NCBI GenBank assembly: GCA_035325995.1
Contig: DAOKYU010000002.1
Coordinates: 361,391-425,390, forward strand
Direction of reading: 5' to 3'
Source of the DNA: Thermodesulfobacteriota bacterium
GTDB lineage: Bacteria; Desulfobacterota_D; UBA1144; Nemesobacterales; UBA2774
DNA length: 64,000 nt
Shown piece by piece: positions 9,347 through 18,523 of the stretch. The notes below the pieces were generated by a model. That model saw only the letters and a list, made by a program, of their open reading frames with translations. It did not search any database and was not told where the DNA came from. Within the stretch, counting starts at the first letter, position 1, and every line of letters begins with the position of its first letter. Position numbers and translations under genes: made by a program.

Positions 9347-9482
9347 TCTAATGTAAATTCAGGTAATTCCATCTTTTAATGATATTTAAGTTAGATTATT
9401 GATTCAATACCCCGCTTTATAAAATTTTTTTCCGTAGTAAGATTGGGAAGGATACAAATAACCCCGCCGAAGGAGAGAATTC

Positions 9483-10037
9483 ATGGATTTTTTGAAGAAA
9501 GAAGACACGGTTCTGGTCGTCATAGACATGCAGGAGAGGCTCATGTCGGCGATGCCGGACATTCACTCGCGAGTTGCGGTGAGGAACGCGAGGGTGCTTA
9601 TAGAGTCCGCGAAGGTGCTCGGGATTCCCGTGCTGGTGACGGAGCAGTATCCGAAGGGGCTCGGCGCGACCGTAGAGGGCGTGGCGGATTCGCTCGGCGA
9701 GGGCGTAAAGCCGATCGAGAAGGTGGTGTTCAGCTGTGCGAGGGCGGAGGAGTTCGCGGACGCCGTGAAGGGGCTGGGAAGGAGCTCTTATATACTGGCT
9801 GGTACGGAGACGCATGTCTGCGTCCTTCAGACGGCGGTAGACCTCGTGAACGAGGGCTATAACGTGTACGTGCCCGCCGACGCGGTGGTGTCGAGGAACG
9901 ACCTCGACTGGCAGAAGGGGCTCGAGCTCATGGGGAAGGCGGGGGCCACCGTGGGCACTACGGAGGCTTTTCTGTTCATGCTCCTGGAGAGGGCGGGGAC
10001 GGACGAGTTCAAGGCGGTTTCGAAGCTGGTGAAGTAG
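9483..10037 (+). CDS. Isochorismatase-family cysteine hydrolase
   Basis: A 184-residue single-domain protein of the isochorismatase-like superfamily. The Asp of VVIDMQERL and the Cys of GTETHVCVLQ are the visible members of the D-K-C triad; a Lys in the KPIEKVVFS stretch would be the third. It resembles YcaC/ISOC-type hydrolases of unknown physiological substrate more than true nicotinamidases. A strong AAGGAGAG ribosome site precedes the ATG. The gene stands alone between the AT-rich islet and a repeat-filled gap. Confidence 0.85.
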   Translation: MDFLKKEDTVLVVIDMQERLMSAMPDIHSRVAVRNARVLIESAKVLGIPVLVTEQYPKGLGATVEGVADSLGEGVKPIEKVVFSCARAEEFADAVKGLGRSSYILAGTETHVCVLQTAVDLVNEGYNVYVPADAVVSRNDLDWQKGLELMGKAGATVGTTEAFLFMLLERAGTDEFKAVSKLVK

Positions 10038-10079
10038 GAAGGGCTGGAAGGAAAAAGTAAAACAAAGATTTAAATCCTC

Positions 10080-10600
10080 CCTCGTTTTGCTTTGATTCCG
10101 GTCAAGATCTGTACTGGATGAACGCCTAGAAGTTAAGTGGGGGTGTCCAATTCCTCGCTCGTTCGGAATTGTTACCTCCAGCTTCGCTCGCAGGTTTCGC
10201 CGCGGCAGGTAAAGGCTGGATACTAAAGAGAGCGGGTTCTGAGCTGTACCGGAGAAACGTTTGCGCTTCAAGGTTGGGGCGTCCGGTTCTTACGTTTGCT
10301 CAGAACCGCTGGGAATGACAGAAATGAATGGATTCCTGAATGACAAAAATGTGGTAGATTCCTCGCTCAGTCGGAATTGTTGGGAAAGACAATTCGAGAA
10401 AGAATAAATCCCCCCTGCCCCCCTTTTTCTAAGTGGGGATAAAAGGCAAAGGCTGGATTCCCGATACAAGCCTTGATACTGAAGAAGGCGGTGCCAGAGC
10501 AGTACCGGATAAGCGCTACCGCTTCAGGGCGGCGGCGTCCGGTCCTTGCGCACGCTCGGAACCGTTGGGAATGACGGAAATGTGGTACTTCCTCGCACGC
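10080..10600. repeat. Cluster of dispersed repeat copies
   Basis: At least three copies of the composite repeat fill the gap between the hydrolase and the tRNA genes. Their end hairpins are CAATTCC/GGAATTG (10148-10154/10165-10171), CGGTTCT/AGAACCG (10284-10290/10302-10308) and CGGTCC/GGAACCG (10540-10545/10558-10564, one bulge). The last copy (10403-10580) is full length and begins with the C-rich/G-rich hairpin. Different stem sequences with preserved pairing indicate selection on the fold. No gene is seen in 10038-10651. Confidence 0.8.
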
Positions 10601-10651
10601 TCGGAATCGTGTTTGTTGTAGAGGGTTTTACACTCTGCGGCGTGTGTTGTG

Positions 10652-10726
10652 CGTCCCCGAGGGGATTCGAACCCCTGTTACCGGCGTGAAAGGCCGATGT
10701 CCTGGGCCAGGCTAGACGACGGGGAC
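10652..10726 (-). tRNA. tRNA-Glu (anticodon TTC)
   Basis: On the minus strand a full cloverleaf reads 5' GTCCCCG ... CGGGGAC G 3'. The anticodon loop is CTTTCAC, giving TTC, and the T-arm is GGGTTCGAATCCC. The discriminator is G, as expected for Glu, and the body resembles bacterial tRNA-Glu throughout. CCA is not encoded. It is paired with tRNA-Lys on the same strand. Confidence 0.97.
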
Positions 10727-10739
10727 GTGCAGTTGATCG

Positions 10740-10812
10740 TGAGCCGTACAGGATTCGAACCTGTGACCCACTGCTTAAAAGGCAGTTGCTCTACCAACTG
10801 AGCTAACGGCTC
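10740..10812 (-). tRNA. tRNA-Lys (anticodon TTT)
   Basis: The minus-strand cloverleaf has acceptor GAGCCGT/ACGGCTC, D-arm GCTCAGTTGGTAGAGC, anticodon loop CTTTTAA (anticodon TTT) and T-arm ACAGGTTCGAATCCTGT. The discriminator is A. CCA is not encoded. It lies 13 bp from tRNA-Glu, probably in the same transcript. Confidence 0.97.
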
Positions 10813-10919
10813 AATTTTGAAGGGCTAAAATATATCACGTCAAACTTGCTTGTCAAAGAAAATATACACGAAAAAGGGCGGCATGCGAAAAGGCCGCGCG
10901 GGAGCGGAACCTGCCGGCT

Positions 10920-12161
10920 TCACGGCCCCTTTTCCGCGAGGAGCGAGCGGTAGAGCCCGACCAGTTTTTCGTTGAGCTTCCGTATGTCGTATTTCTCCTC
11001 GACGGACTTTCTCCCGGCGATGCCCATCCTTCTCCGGGCCCCGGGGTCACTGACCAGAAGGCCGAGCTTCTCCGCTATTGCTTCGGGGTCTCCGGGCTGG
11101 ACGAGATAGCCCGATTCGCCGTCACTGACGATCTCGGATACGCCGCCGACCTTTGTCGCCACGGCCGGGAGCCCGGAGGCGAGGGCCTCCATGAGCGCGA
11201 CGCTCAGCGCTTCCTCGACGCTCGAAAGAAGGAATATGTCGGATTCGGCGAGCCTGCCGGAGATGTAGTCCTGGTCCCTTCCGCCGGAGAAGGTTACGGC
11301 GTGTGAAATCCCCTCTTCGGCCGCGTACGACTTGAGCTTTTCGAGGAGTTTGCCTTCTCCGATTATCTCGTATTTTATCGTGAGCCCGGGGCTGCTCGCC
11401 GCGAGAATGCCGACTGCCTTTATCGCGTGTTCGAGACCCTTCTCCCTGACGAGACGGGCTATGGTTACGATCCTTATTTCGCCGCCGGGGCGCGGGGCCG
11501 GGGAGGCGGGATAGTTGAAACGCTCGATGTCTATTCCCACCGGATGATCGACGATTCGGGACGGCTCGAAGCCCATATGCTCGATCTGTCTCCGGTTGTA
11601 TTTCGATATGGCGAGGAAGAGGTCGCCCTTTTCCCTGAGGGGGGCGTATATGTCGCCGCCCCGGCTCAGGCCGAGCCGTATGTCGTAGCCGTGGAAGGTT
11701 GTGACGAGTTTTGCGGTCGTGATGCCGAGCTCCTTCATTTCGGCGCCGATGTTGCCGTTCGGGCCGAACTGGCAGTGTATGATGTCGTAGTAATTTTGCC
11801 TGAAGAAAGGGACGGCGTGGAAGAGGAACGGGAGGCCGGGGATCCCCTTTTTTATCGCCCTGTAAATCTTTAGCAGCGAGGAGGGCCTTTTGAGGAGGCC
11901 GGGCGAGTGAAGAACGAGCGATTTCAGGCTGCCGAGGGGCTCTCCGGGGTTTCTCTCGGGGTAGTGAGTCCGCGAGAGGAGGCCGTATTTCGTTATGTCT
12001 CCGTGGAGCTTTTCGGTAAATCCCCTTTCGAGCGCGAATATGTCGACGTCGTGGCCGAGATCGATGAGGCCCGTTATCTGGTTCAGGATGAAGGTTTCCG
12101 AAAGTGCAGGGAATATACCCGCCAAGAAAGCGATCTTGAGCCTGTCGGGTGCGCCGAGCAT
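10920..12161 (-). CDS. GT4-family glycosyltransferase (colanic-acid/exopolysaccharide type)
   Basis: A 413-residue GT-B fold retaining glycosyltransferase. The N-terminal domain opens KIAFLAGIFPALSETFI, and the middle carries FHGYDIR and the linker EIRIVTIARLVREKGL. The C-terminal nucleotide-sugar half has the EALSVALMEA E-x7-E motif. GGAGAGAGACA before the ATG supports the start. It is followed 5' by a sulfotransferase gene on the same strand, which suggests modification of a surface glycan. The sugar specificity cannot be read. Confidence 0.88.
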   Translation of the reverse strand: MLGAPDRLKIAFLAGIFPALSETFILNQITGLIDLGHDVDIFALERGFTEKLHGDITKYGLLSRTHYPERNPGEPLGSLKSLVLHSPGLLKRPSSLLKIYRAIKKGIPGLPFLFHAVPFFRQNYYDIIHCQFGPNGNIGAEMKELGITTAKLVTTFHGYDIRLGLSRGGDIYAPLREKGDLFLAISKYNRRQIEHMGFEPSRIVDHPVGIDIERFNYPASPAPRPGGEIRIVTIARLVREKGLEHAIKAVGILAASSPGLTIKYEIIGEGKLLEKLKSYAAEEGISHAVTFSGGRDQDYISGRLAESDIFLLSSVEEALSVALMEALASGLPAVATKVGGVSEIVSDGESGYLVQPGDPEAIAEKLGLLVSDPGARRRMGIAGRKSVEEKYDIRKLNEKLVGLYRSLLAEKGP

Positions 12162-12385
12162 TGTCTCTCTCCTCCGTGTGTGCGTGTCCAGGGGCGATGC
12201 GATGTCCCCGACCAGGCCGTCGTAGATTCCGGCCCTTTTCTCCCACGTGTGACTATCGATTATATACCTGATTCCGCGCCCCGGTCACAATCCGTCAAGC
12301 TGAAGCGCGCATCGCCCGTGAATCGGGACGCGCTGCGCGCAGGCACGGAGACGGAGAGCTCCGGGCGAGGCCCGGCTAACTCTTC

Positions 12386-13195
12386 TTACAGGCGATATCC
12401 GAGGGATTCCATTTTCGGCCCCGTGATTTCAGTGACCGCCGAGAGCTCTTCTTCCGTGAGGCCGGACCTGTATTTCCCTATCCCGGCGTCGGTTATCTCC
12501 GAGACCGCGCTTTCGGGAAAGAGCCCCGGGTCGACGCCCAGCCAGAGGCCCAGTCTTTCGAGCTCGGGCGCGGGCCGGGTTACGAGGTCCTCGTAACGGA
12601 TTATATGAATTTTTTCCCTGTTCCGCTCCATGATCTCGATACTTTCCATCCATTTTAGAGCGACCTTTTCAGCTGTATCGAAATCCGCCGTCCAGCCCTG
12701 GCTCCGCCACCTGGTGCGCACCCTTTGAAGCGTCGAGCTCGTGACGTCCCTGGCGTCGCGGAAAATGACGAGACAGGAAAAGCCTTCCGCGCTTGCGAAC
12801 CTGTCGAGCGAGAATATGTATTCGGGGGTTTTGTCTCCGACGACGCGGGCCCCGGGGAATGCGCCCGAGAGGGATTTCCCGATTGCGGGCGCGCTTATAA
12901 CCGGCCCGCGTTTATATCGCAGCAGGTTGAGCAGGTAGCGGCAGGCGAATTTGTAGTTGGCTATCTGTATGCTGTAACTGTCGCCCGTCATGGCTTTCCC
13001 CCAGAGCCTTCCGAGAAGGACACGGCAGTGGGAGGTGAACGGATTGCCGAGGCCTTTGAAATACTTGAGCTCGTTCGTGACGGATATATGCGGATGGCTG
13101 TCGCAGATGTTTCTGAGGAGCGTCGTGCCGGAGCGCACGTGACCTGCGATGACGAGAACCTTTGCCTGTCTCTTCGTGTTATGCTCCGGGTTCAT
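12386..13195 (-). CDS. PAPS-dependent sulfotransferase family protein
   Basis: A 269-residue protein with the PAPS 5'-phosphosulfate loop GHVRSGTTLLRN near the N-terminus, DKTPEYIFSL in the middle and the 3'-phosphate segment FRDARDVTSS. These define the bacterial sulfotransferase family. It would transfer sulfate from PAPS to a hydroxyl of a glycan, lipid or small molecule. The adjacent glycosyltransferase makes a surface polysaccharide or glycolipid the likeliest acceptor, but that is inference. Confidence 0.85.
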   Translation of the reverse strand: MNPEHNTKRQAKVLVIAGHVRSGTTLLRNICDSHPHISVTNELKYFKGLGNPFTSHCRVLLGRLWGKAMTGDSYSIQIANYKFACRYLLNLLRYKRGPVISAPAIGKSLSGAFPGARVVGDKTPEYIFSLDRFASAEGFSCLVIFRDARDVTSSTLQRVRTRWRSQGWTADFDTAEKVALKWMESIEIMERNREKIHIIRYEDLVTRPAPELERLGLWLGVDPGLFPESAVSEITDAGIGKYRSGLTEEELSAVTEITGPKMESLGYRL

Positions 13196-13382
13196 TCCTC
13201 TTCCGCTCCTAGACTATTCTAAGCCGGGTTCCCCCTTACTTCAATTGTCCGTTCGGCGCGCCCGGCTCTGGCGGTATAAGGCGGTGATGATAAGATATTT
13301 ACCCCATGGCTTCGAGCGTGGCGGGAAGGATTATTTCGAACGGGCTTTTGCGGGACGAACTCTCCGGCGGGGGACGGCGCTG

Positions 13383-14540
13383 ATGCTTAAGGGATTTTCC
13401 CCGAAGGCCTTTAAGAACTTCGCCCTCGTAACGCTCGCGAATTTCCTTTTTTTCTGCAATTTTTCCTCCTTTTTTCTCCTCCCGCTCTACATAAAGGAGC
13501 TCGGCGGGACCGAGGCGGACATAGGGTTTATCATGGGGACGTTCGGCGTTACCTCGCTCGGGGCGATCCCGTTCGTGGCGTTTCTCGTGGACAGGTACGG
13601 GCGGCGGCGTTTTCTCGTCATCGGCTACGCCCTCATGTTCGTGACCTCGCTCTCGTATCTCTTCGTCACGGACATATCGCCTCTGGTCTACGCGCTGAGG
13701 CTCGTGCAGGGGATATCGTTCGCGTTTTCGTTCACGGCGGCGGGGACGTTCGTCGCAGACTACATACCTCCCCGGAGGAGGGCCGAGGGGCTCGGCATAT
13801 TCAGCGCGTTCACGATAGCGTCGTACGCCATAGGGCCGTCGCTCGGCGAGTTCCTCATAGACCTCGAAGGATTCAGGCTCTTTTTCCTTTCGGTCTCGTT
13901 CTTCAGCCTGGTGTCGCTCGCGCTGAGCCTGCTCGCGAGGGACGGGCGGTTCACGCGCTCGGGGGACCGGTTCGGCCTCGGATTTTTCAGGCTCGTCCTC
14001 TCGCGGGAGTATATGACCGTACTCTCGGCGAACGTCATACTGGCCGGGGGGCTCGGCGCGGTGCTGAACTTCGTCGCGGCGTATTTTACGTCGAAGGGCC
14101 TTAACGCCTATTACTTTTTTCTCACCTATACGATTACGGTCGTCGCGGTGAGGGTGATAGGCGGGCGGGTGTCGGACAGACTCGGGAGGATGACTATAGC
14201 CCTGCCGTCGATGATCGTGATGTCGTTCGCCCTGGCCGCGATGGCGTTCGTCCATTCGCCGCTTACGGCCGTCGCTATTTCGTTCCTCTTCAGCTTCGGG
14301 TACGGGTTCCTGTATCCGACGCTGAGCGCCCTCGTCATAGACAACGCGCGGGCCGACGAGAGGGGGAAGGCCATGGGGGCGTTTAACGCGAGCTACAGCA
14401 TGGGCATAAACTTTCTTGCGTTTCCGCTCGGCGTGGCGGCGAGGGATTTCGGGTACGAGGGGATGTACGTTTCGGCGGCGGCTCTCGTTTTCGCGGGCTT
14501 TCTGCTGCTCGTTTTCACGCGGCCCGGGAGGGATTCTTGA
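13383..14540 (+). CDS. MFS transporter
   Basis: About 385 residues with roughly 12 hydrophobic helices and the MFS signature DRYGRRRFL after helix 2, repeated as GGRVSDRLGRM in the second half. The start is taken at the ATG at 13383 (MLKGFSPKAF), a few bases after a GGGGGA run. The frame is open further upstream, but that part would overlap the divergent sulfotransferase gene and lacks transporter character. The substrate is unknown; drug or metabolite efflux is typical. Confidence 0.87.
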   Translation: MLKGFSPKAFKNFALVTLANFLFFCNFSSFFLLPLYIKELGGTEADIGFIMGTFGVTSLGAIPFVAFLVDRYGRRRFLVIGYALMFVTSLSYLFVTDISPLVYALRLVQGISFAFSFTAAGTFVADYIPPRRRAEGLGIFSAFTIASYAIGPSLGEFLIDLEGFRLFFLSVSFFSLVSLALSLLARDGRFTRSGDRFGLGFFRLVLSREYMTVLSANVILAGGLGAVLNFVAAYFTSKGLNAYYFFLTYTITVVAVRVIGGRVSDRLGRMTIALPSMIVMSFALAAMAFVHSPLTAVAISFLFSFGYGFLYPTLSALVIDNARADERGKAMGAFNASYSMGINFLAFPLGVAARDFGYEGMYVSAAALVFAGFLLLVFTRPGRDS

Positions 14541-14574
14541 AATAGGCCCCTTTTTTAATTAGTCTAGCGCTGGA

Positions 14575-15417
14575 ATGAATATAAAAAACGGAGATACGGT
14601 ACTTATTTACACCCCCGACAAGAAGACTTACCTGGTCACTGTCGAAGAGGGGAAGCGGATGAGCACTCACCTTGGGGAGCTCACCCTGGGGGACGCCATA
14701 GGGCTCGAATACGGGAGCGCGATATATTCGAACCTGAAGCATCCTTTCCTGGTCCTGGAGCCGACGCTAGAAGACCGCATGATGAAGGTGAAGCGGTTCA
14801 CGCAGATAATCTACCCCAAGGACGCGGCGATAATCATAATGAAGACGGGCATAAAGCCGGGGATGCGCGTGATCGAGTGCGGCGCGGGGTCGGGCTCGCT
14901 CACGATCGCCCTCGCCAATGCCGTAGCGCCCGGGGGGAAGGTTTATACGTACGACAGGAGCGAGAGGTTCCTCGAAAACGCGAAGCGAAACGTCGAGGCC
15001 GCGGGGTACGGGGATATTGTAGAGTTCAAGCTGAGAGAAGCGGGCGACGGGTTCGACGAGACGGGCGTTGACGTGGTCGCGCTCGACCTTCCGTCGCCGT
15101 GGGACGGCATACCGGCCGCCGCGCGGGCGCTTCGCGGCGGGGGCCGGATAGCGAGCCTTTCGCCGACGTATAACCAGGTGGAAAAGGCGGCGGGTATCCT
15201 CGATTCGCACGGGTTCGTTTTCCTCCAGACCGTGGAGGTTTTAGTGAGGCACATTCGGGTCGCATACGGGAAGACGAGGCCCGAGGAGAGGATGGTCAGC
15301 CATACGGGATTCCTCACGTTCGGCAGGAAGGCGCTTGCGAAAATCGGGGACGCGGCGGAGGAATCGGGGGATACGGAGGAAGCCGGAGAGGAATCAGGGG
15401 ACGAGCCCGGGGAGTAA
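14575..15417 (+). CDS. trmI: tRNA (adenine-N1)-methyltransferase TrmI
   Basis: A 280-residue SAM-dependent enzyme forming m1A58 in the tRNA T-loop. The N-terminal beta-rich region (about 1-75) binds tRNA, and the Rossmann domain carries the SAM motif ECGAGSGSLTIALA. The AspLeuProSerPro segment (LDLPSPWDGI) matches the catalytic motif IV region. The last 30 residues are an acidic Glu/Asp/Gly tail not needed by the family. The gene begins a same-direction run with the thermonuclease and rsmG genes. Confidence 0.93.
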   Translation: MNIKNGDTVLIYTPDKKTYLVTVEEGKRMSTHLGELTLGDAIGLEYGSAIYSNLKHPFLVLEPTLEDRMMKVKRFTQIIYPKDAAIIIMKTGIKPGMRVIECGAGSGSLTIALANAVAPGGKVYTYDRSERFLENAKRNVEAAGYGDIVEFKLREAGDGFDETGVDVVALDLPSPWDGIPAAARALRGGGRIASLSPTYNQVEKAAGILDSHGFVFLQTVEVLVRHIRVAYGKTRPEERMVSHTGFLTFGRKALAKIGDAAEESGDTEEAGEESGDEPGE

Positions 15418-15480
15418 GACGCCCGGCCTAAGGCTTTACTCTGTACGCATGGAGCGGAAAAGGTCAGGAGCGCGCCGGTT

Positions 15481-16290
15481 TTGAAACCCGAAAGAAAGAT
15501 AGTTTTCATTCTCGTTTTTGTAGTTCTCGCCGCCGTTTTTCATTTCTACAACGAGCGGCAGGCGACTGGGCCCGACACCGGGACGGTGCGGGTTCTGGAC
15601 GTCGTCGACGGCGACACGATAGTCGTGGACGACGGCATGAAGAGCAGGGTGAGGTACCTCGGGATAGACACGCCGGAGCTCGCGTGGCCGGATTCGCCCG
15701 GGGACCCGCTGGGGGCGGAGGCGAAGGAATTCAACAGGAAGCTCGTCGCGGGTAAGGATGTGAGGCTCGAATTCGACGAGGAGAAGTACGACGTTTACGG
15801 GAGGCTCCTCGCCTACGTTTACGCAGACGGCGTTTTCGTGAGCGGCGAGATGCTGAGGGCGGGGCTCGCGTCGCCGCTCGTCATAGAGCCCAACAGGAGG
15901 CACGAGGATTTACTTATGGAAGCGGCCGCCGAAGCAAGGCAGAAGCGAAAGGGCATATGGGGGGACCTCGATACGCTCGCGCCGCCCCCGGGGAACGGGG
16001 ATTTCGTCGTCGATCCCGGCAAGGCGGAGCGGTACGAGGGAAAGCGCGTGGTCGTGCGCGGGAAGGTTACCGGCGCGAGGAAGTCTAGGAACGTCCTCGT
16101 CCTCGACGTCGAGGACGAGCTCGAGGTCGTCATATTCCCGGACGACTTCGGCAATTTCGAGTTTTTCGGCATCGATCCGGCAAAAGATTACGAGGGGAAG
16201 GAGATAGAGGTTACGGGCAGGGTGAGGGTGCGAAAGGGTAAGCCCAGCATCGTCGTCGCTCACCCGATGCTCGTAAGGAGCCCCGGATGA
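15481..16290 (+). CDS. Thermonuclease (SNase-like) with C-terminal OB-fold domain
   Basis: A 269-residue protein with an N-terminal membrane anchor or signal (FILVFVVLAAVF, about 9-20). A staphylococcal-nuclease domain follows (DGDTIVVDD, RYLGIDTPE, DVYGRLLAYVY). A C-terminal OB-fold-like segment (about 175-265, KRVVVRGKVTGARKS ... KEIEVTGRVRVRKGKPSI) resembles nucleic-acid-binding domains. It is probably exported or membrane-tethered. The start is a TTG preceded by AGGAG. Its end overlaps the rsmG start by four bases. Confidence 0.85.
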   Translation: MKPERKIVFILVFVVLAAVFHFYNERQATGPDTGTVRVLDVVDGDTIVVDDGMKSRVRYLGIDTPELAWPDSPGDPLGAEAKEFNRKLVAGKDVRLEFDEEKYDVYGRLLAYVYADGVFVSGEMLRAGLASPLVIEPNRRHEDLLMEAAAEARQKRKGIWGDLDTLAPPPGNGDFVVDPGKAERYEGKRVVVRGKVTGARKSRNVLVLDVEDELEVVIFPDDFGNFEFFGIDPAKDYEGKEIEVTGRVRVRKGKPSIVVAHPMLVRSPG

Positions 16291-16940
16291 GCGTGGAAAG
16301 GATGCTCGAAGAGGGAGCCGCAGGGTTCGGCGTGAGCCTTTCGAGGGAGGACACGGGGAAGTTCGTCCGCTACCTCGAAATCCTGAAGGCGTGGAATCGG
16401 TGTATAAATCTCACCGCCCTTAAGGACGACGGAGAGATCGCGGTGAGCCATTTCCTGGATTCGCTCTCGGCGGCGAAGTTCGTACGCGGTGCGGGGAGCC
16501 TCCTCGACATAGGGTCGGGCGCGGGGTTCCCGGGGATACCTCTCAAGATCGCTATGCCGGAGCTCGACGTCACGCTCGTGGAATCCGTCCACAAGAAGAC
16601 GGCGTTCATGAACGAGGTGATAAGGGAGCTCGGCCTTACCGGGATAAGGGCCGTGTGGGGGAGGGCGGAGGACGAATCGAACGGCGTTCCGCGCGGGGCG
16701 TTCCCGCGCGTGATCTCGCGGGCGGTGAGCGGTGTGAAGGAAGTCCTCGCCCTGAGCGAGCCATACCTCGGCCCGGGCGGGAGCATTATCCTCATGCGCG
16801 GGAGGAGGGGAGAGGAGGAGTGGGAGCAGGCCGGCGAGGGAGTGCACGCGCGGTACAGGCTCGTGGAGAAGATGCGCTTCACTTTACCCTACGGCGGGCA
16901 GACGCGGGTTATATTTGTCGTGGAGCCGGGGCCGCAGTAG
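16287..16940 (+). CDS. rsmG: 16S rRNA (guanine527-N7)-methyltransferase RsmG
   Basis: A 217-residue methyltransferase for G527 of 16S rRNA. Family marks are WNRCINLTALKDDGEIAVSH and the SAM motif DIGSGAGFPGIPLKI. The ATG overlaps the thermonuclease stop (ATGA). The gene is not next to mnmG/parAB, its common neighbours. Confidence 0.94.
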   Translation: MSVERMLEEGAAGFGVSLSREDTGKFVRYLEILKAWNRCINLTALKDDGEIAVSHFLDSLSAAKFVRGAGSLLDIGSGAGFPGIPLKIAMPELDVTLVESVHKKTAFMNEVIRELGLTGIRAVWGRAEDESNGVPRGAFPRVISRAVSGVKEVLALSEPYLGPGGSIILMRGRRGEEEWEQAGEGVHARYRLVEKMRFTLPYGGQTRVIFVVEPGPQ

Positions 16941-16988
16941 CTGAAAAACCCTGAAAACCGTTTATTCCCCGCCGGACAAAACCGGATA

Positions 16989-18386
16989 CTAGACAACCAG
17001 ATAGCGCCATGCGAGCCCTGCCGCGGCGGAGAGGGCGAGGGTCGGTATCATGCCGAGCCGGAATAAGAATATGAGCACGAATGCCCCGGCGGCTATGGCG
17101 ACTGACGCGGGATCGACCGTCTCCCACACGGGGACGTGGAGCGTCATGCCGAATGTGCGCATCTCGTTCACCTCGCCGAACATAGTGTGGATCGAGAACC
17201 AGACGGCGAGGTTGAGTATAACGCCCACGACGGCGGCCGTGATGGCCGATAGTGCGCTCCCGAGGGATTTATTGCCGCGGAGGTTTTCGATATAGGGCGC
17301 GCCGAGGAATATCCAGAGGAAGCAGGGGACGAACGTCACCCACGTCGTCACGACGGAGCCGATTATGCCGGCCGTCAGGGGGTCGAAGGGCCCCGGGTTC
17401 CTGTACGCCCCCATGAAACCGACGAACTGGACGACCTGTATCAGCGGGCCGGGCGTCGTCTCGGCCATGCCGAGGCCGTCGAGCATCTCGCCCGGATTGA
17501 GCCAGCCGTAGGTGCCGACGGCCTGCTGTGTGATGTAGGCGAGGACGGCGTAGGCCCCGCCGAAGGTGACGACGGCGACCTTGCTGAAGAATAGCCCTTC
17601 CTCGGCGAATATGCTGCCTCTACCCAGTACCGCGGCGATTATCGCTATCGGGCCGAGCCAGAGGAGGGACATTACGGCTATAAGCCTGACGGCGCGGCCG
17701 ACGGTGGGGCGCGTGTGATTGGCGGCTGCGGCCGTGATGACGAACCCGTTCCCGTTCGCGTCTTCGGGCTCCTCCTCGTGTGCGGTGTTAAAGATTCCGT
17801 GCATGCCCATGCGTCCCCCTGCGAAGCCCATCGCGGCCGCGAAGAGGATTATGAGGGGGAAGGGGACGCCGAAGAGGAATATCGCGACGAATGCCGCCGC
17901 CGCGAGGAGGATCATGACGTTGTTTTTGAGCGTGCGCCCGCCTATGCGTATCACGGCCTCGACGACGACGGCCATGACCGCCGGTTTTATGCCGAAGAAT
18001 ATCGCCTCGACGATTGTCGATTGCCTGTACGAGGCGTAGAGCATGCTGAGGACGAGTATCGAGACGAAGCCGGGGAGGATGAACAGCACGCCCGCCGTGA
18101 GACCGCCCCTGGTTTTGTGGAGGAGCCAGCCGACGTAGGTCGCGAGCTGCTGGGCCTCGGGGCCGGGGAGGAGCATGCAGTAGTTGAGCGCGTGGAGGAA
18201 GCGGCTTTCGCTGAGCCAGCGTTTTTCCTCGACGAGGATCCGGTGCATGACGGCTATCTGCCCTGCCGGGCCGCCGAAGCTGAGGAGCGCTACCCTTACC
18301 CATACCCTGAGAGCTTCGCCGAACGGCACGGAGTGGAGTGCGTTTCCAGGCTCTTTATTTTTCCGCTCGCTCTCTTCGGGGCTCAT
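16989..18386 (-). CDS. chrA: Chromate transporter, long-chain two-domain type
   Basis: A 465-residue membrane protein with two homologous CHR domains. The first carries FGGPAGQIAVMHRIL near residues 38-52. The second carries FGGAYAVLAYITQQAV and a PGPLIQVVQFVGFMGA motif. Long-chain ChrA proteins are proton-coupled exporters of chromate. It is convergent with rsmG and stands alone, without a ChrB-type regulator nearby. Confidence 0.92.
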   Translation of the reverse strand: MSPEESERKNKEPGNALHSVPFGEALRVWVRVALLSFGGPAGQIAVMHRILVEEKRWLSESRFLHALNYCMLLPGPEAQQLATYVGWLLHKTRGGLTAGVLFILPGFVSILVLSMLYASYRQSTIVEAIFFGIKPAVMAVVVEAVIRIGGRTLKNNVMILLAAAAFVAIFLFGVPFPLIILFAAAMGFAGGRMGMHGIFNTAHEEEPEDANGNGFVITAAAANHTRPTVGRAVRLIAVMSLLWLGPIAIIAAVLGRGSIFAEEGLFFSKVAVVTFGGAYAVLAYITQQAVGTYGWLNPGEMLDGLGMAETTPGPLIQVVQFVGFMGAYRNPGPFDPLTAGIIGSVVTTWVTFVPCFLWIFLGAPYIENLRGNKSLGSALSAITAAVVGVILNLAVWFSIHTMFGEVNEMRTFGMTLHVPVWETVDPASVAIAAGAFVLIFLFRLGMIPTLALSAAAGLAWRYLVV

Positions 18387-18523
18387 ATGGGTGTTCCCGG
18401 AGCTTATATGTTACTCCCGCCCCTCTCGAAATCAACGGCGGGGCCGGTTGGGAAAGGGCCGGTTCCTTAAAAACGTTAACGGTGTTAGAATTAGGCTTTG
18501 ACACCTTTTCAGGAGGGTGCTCC

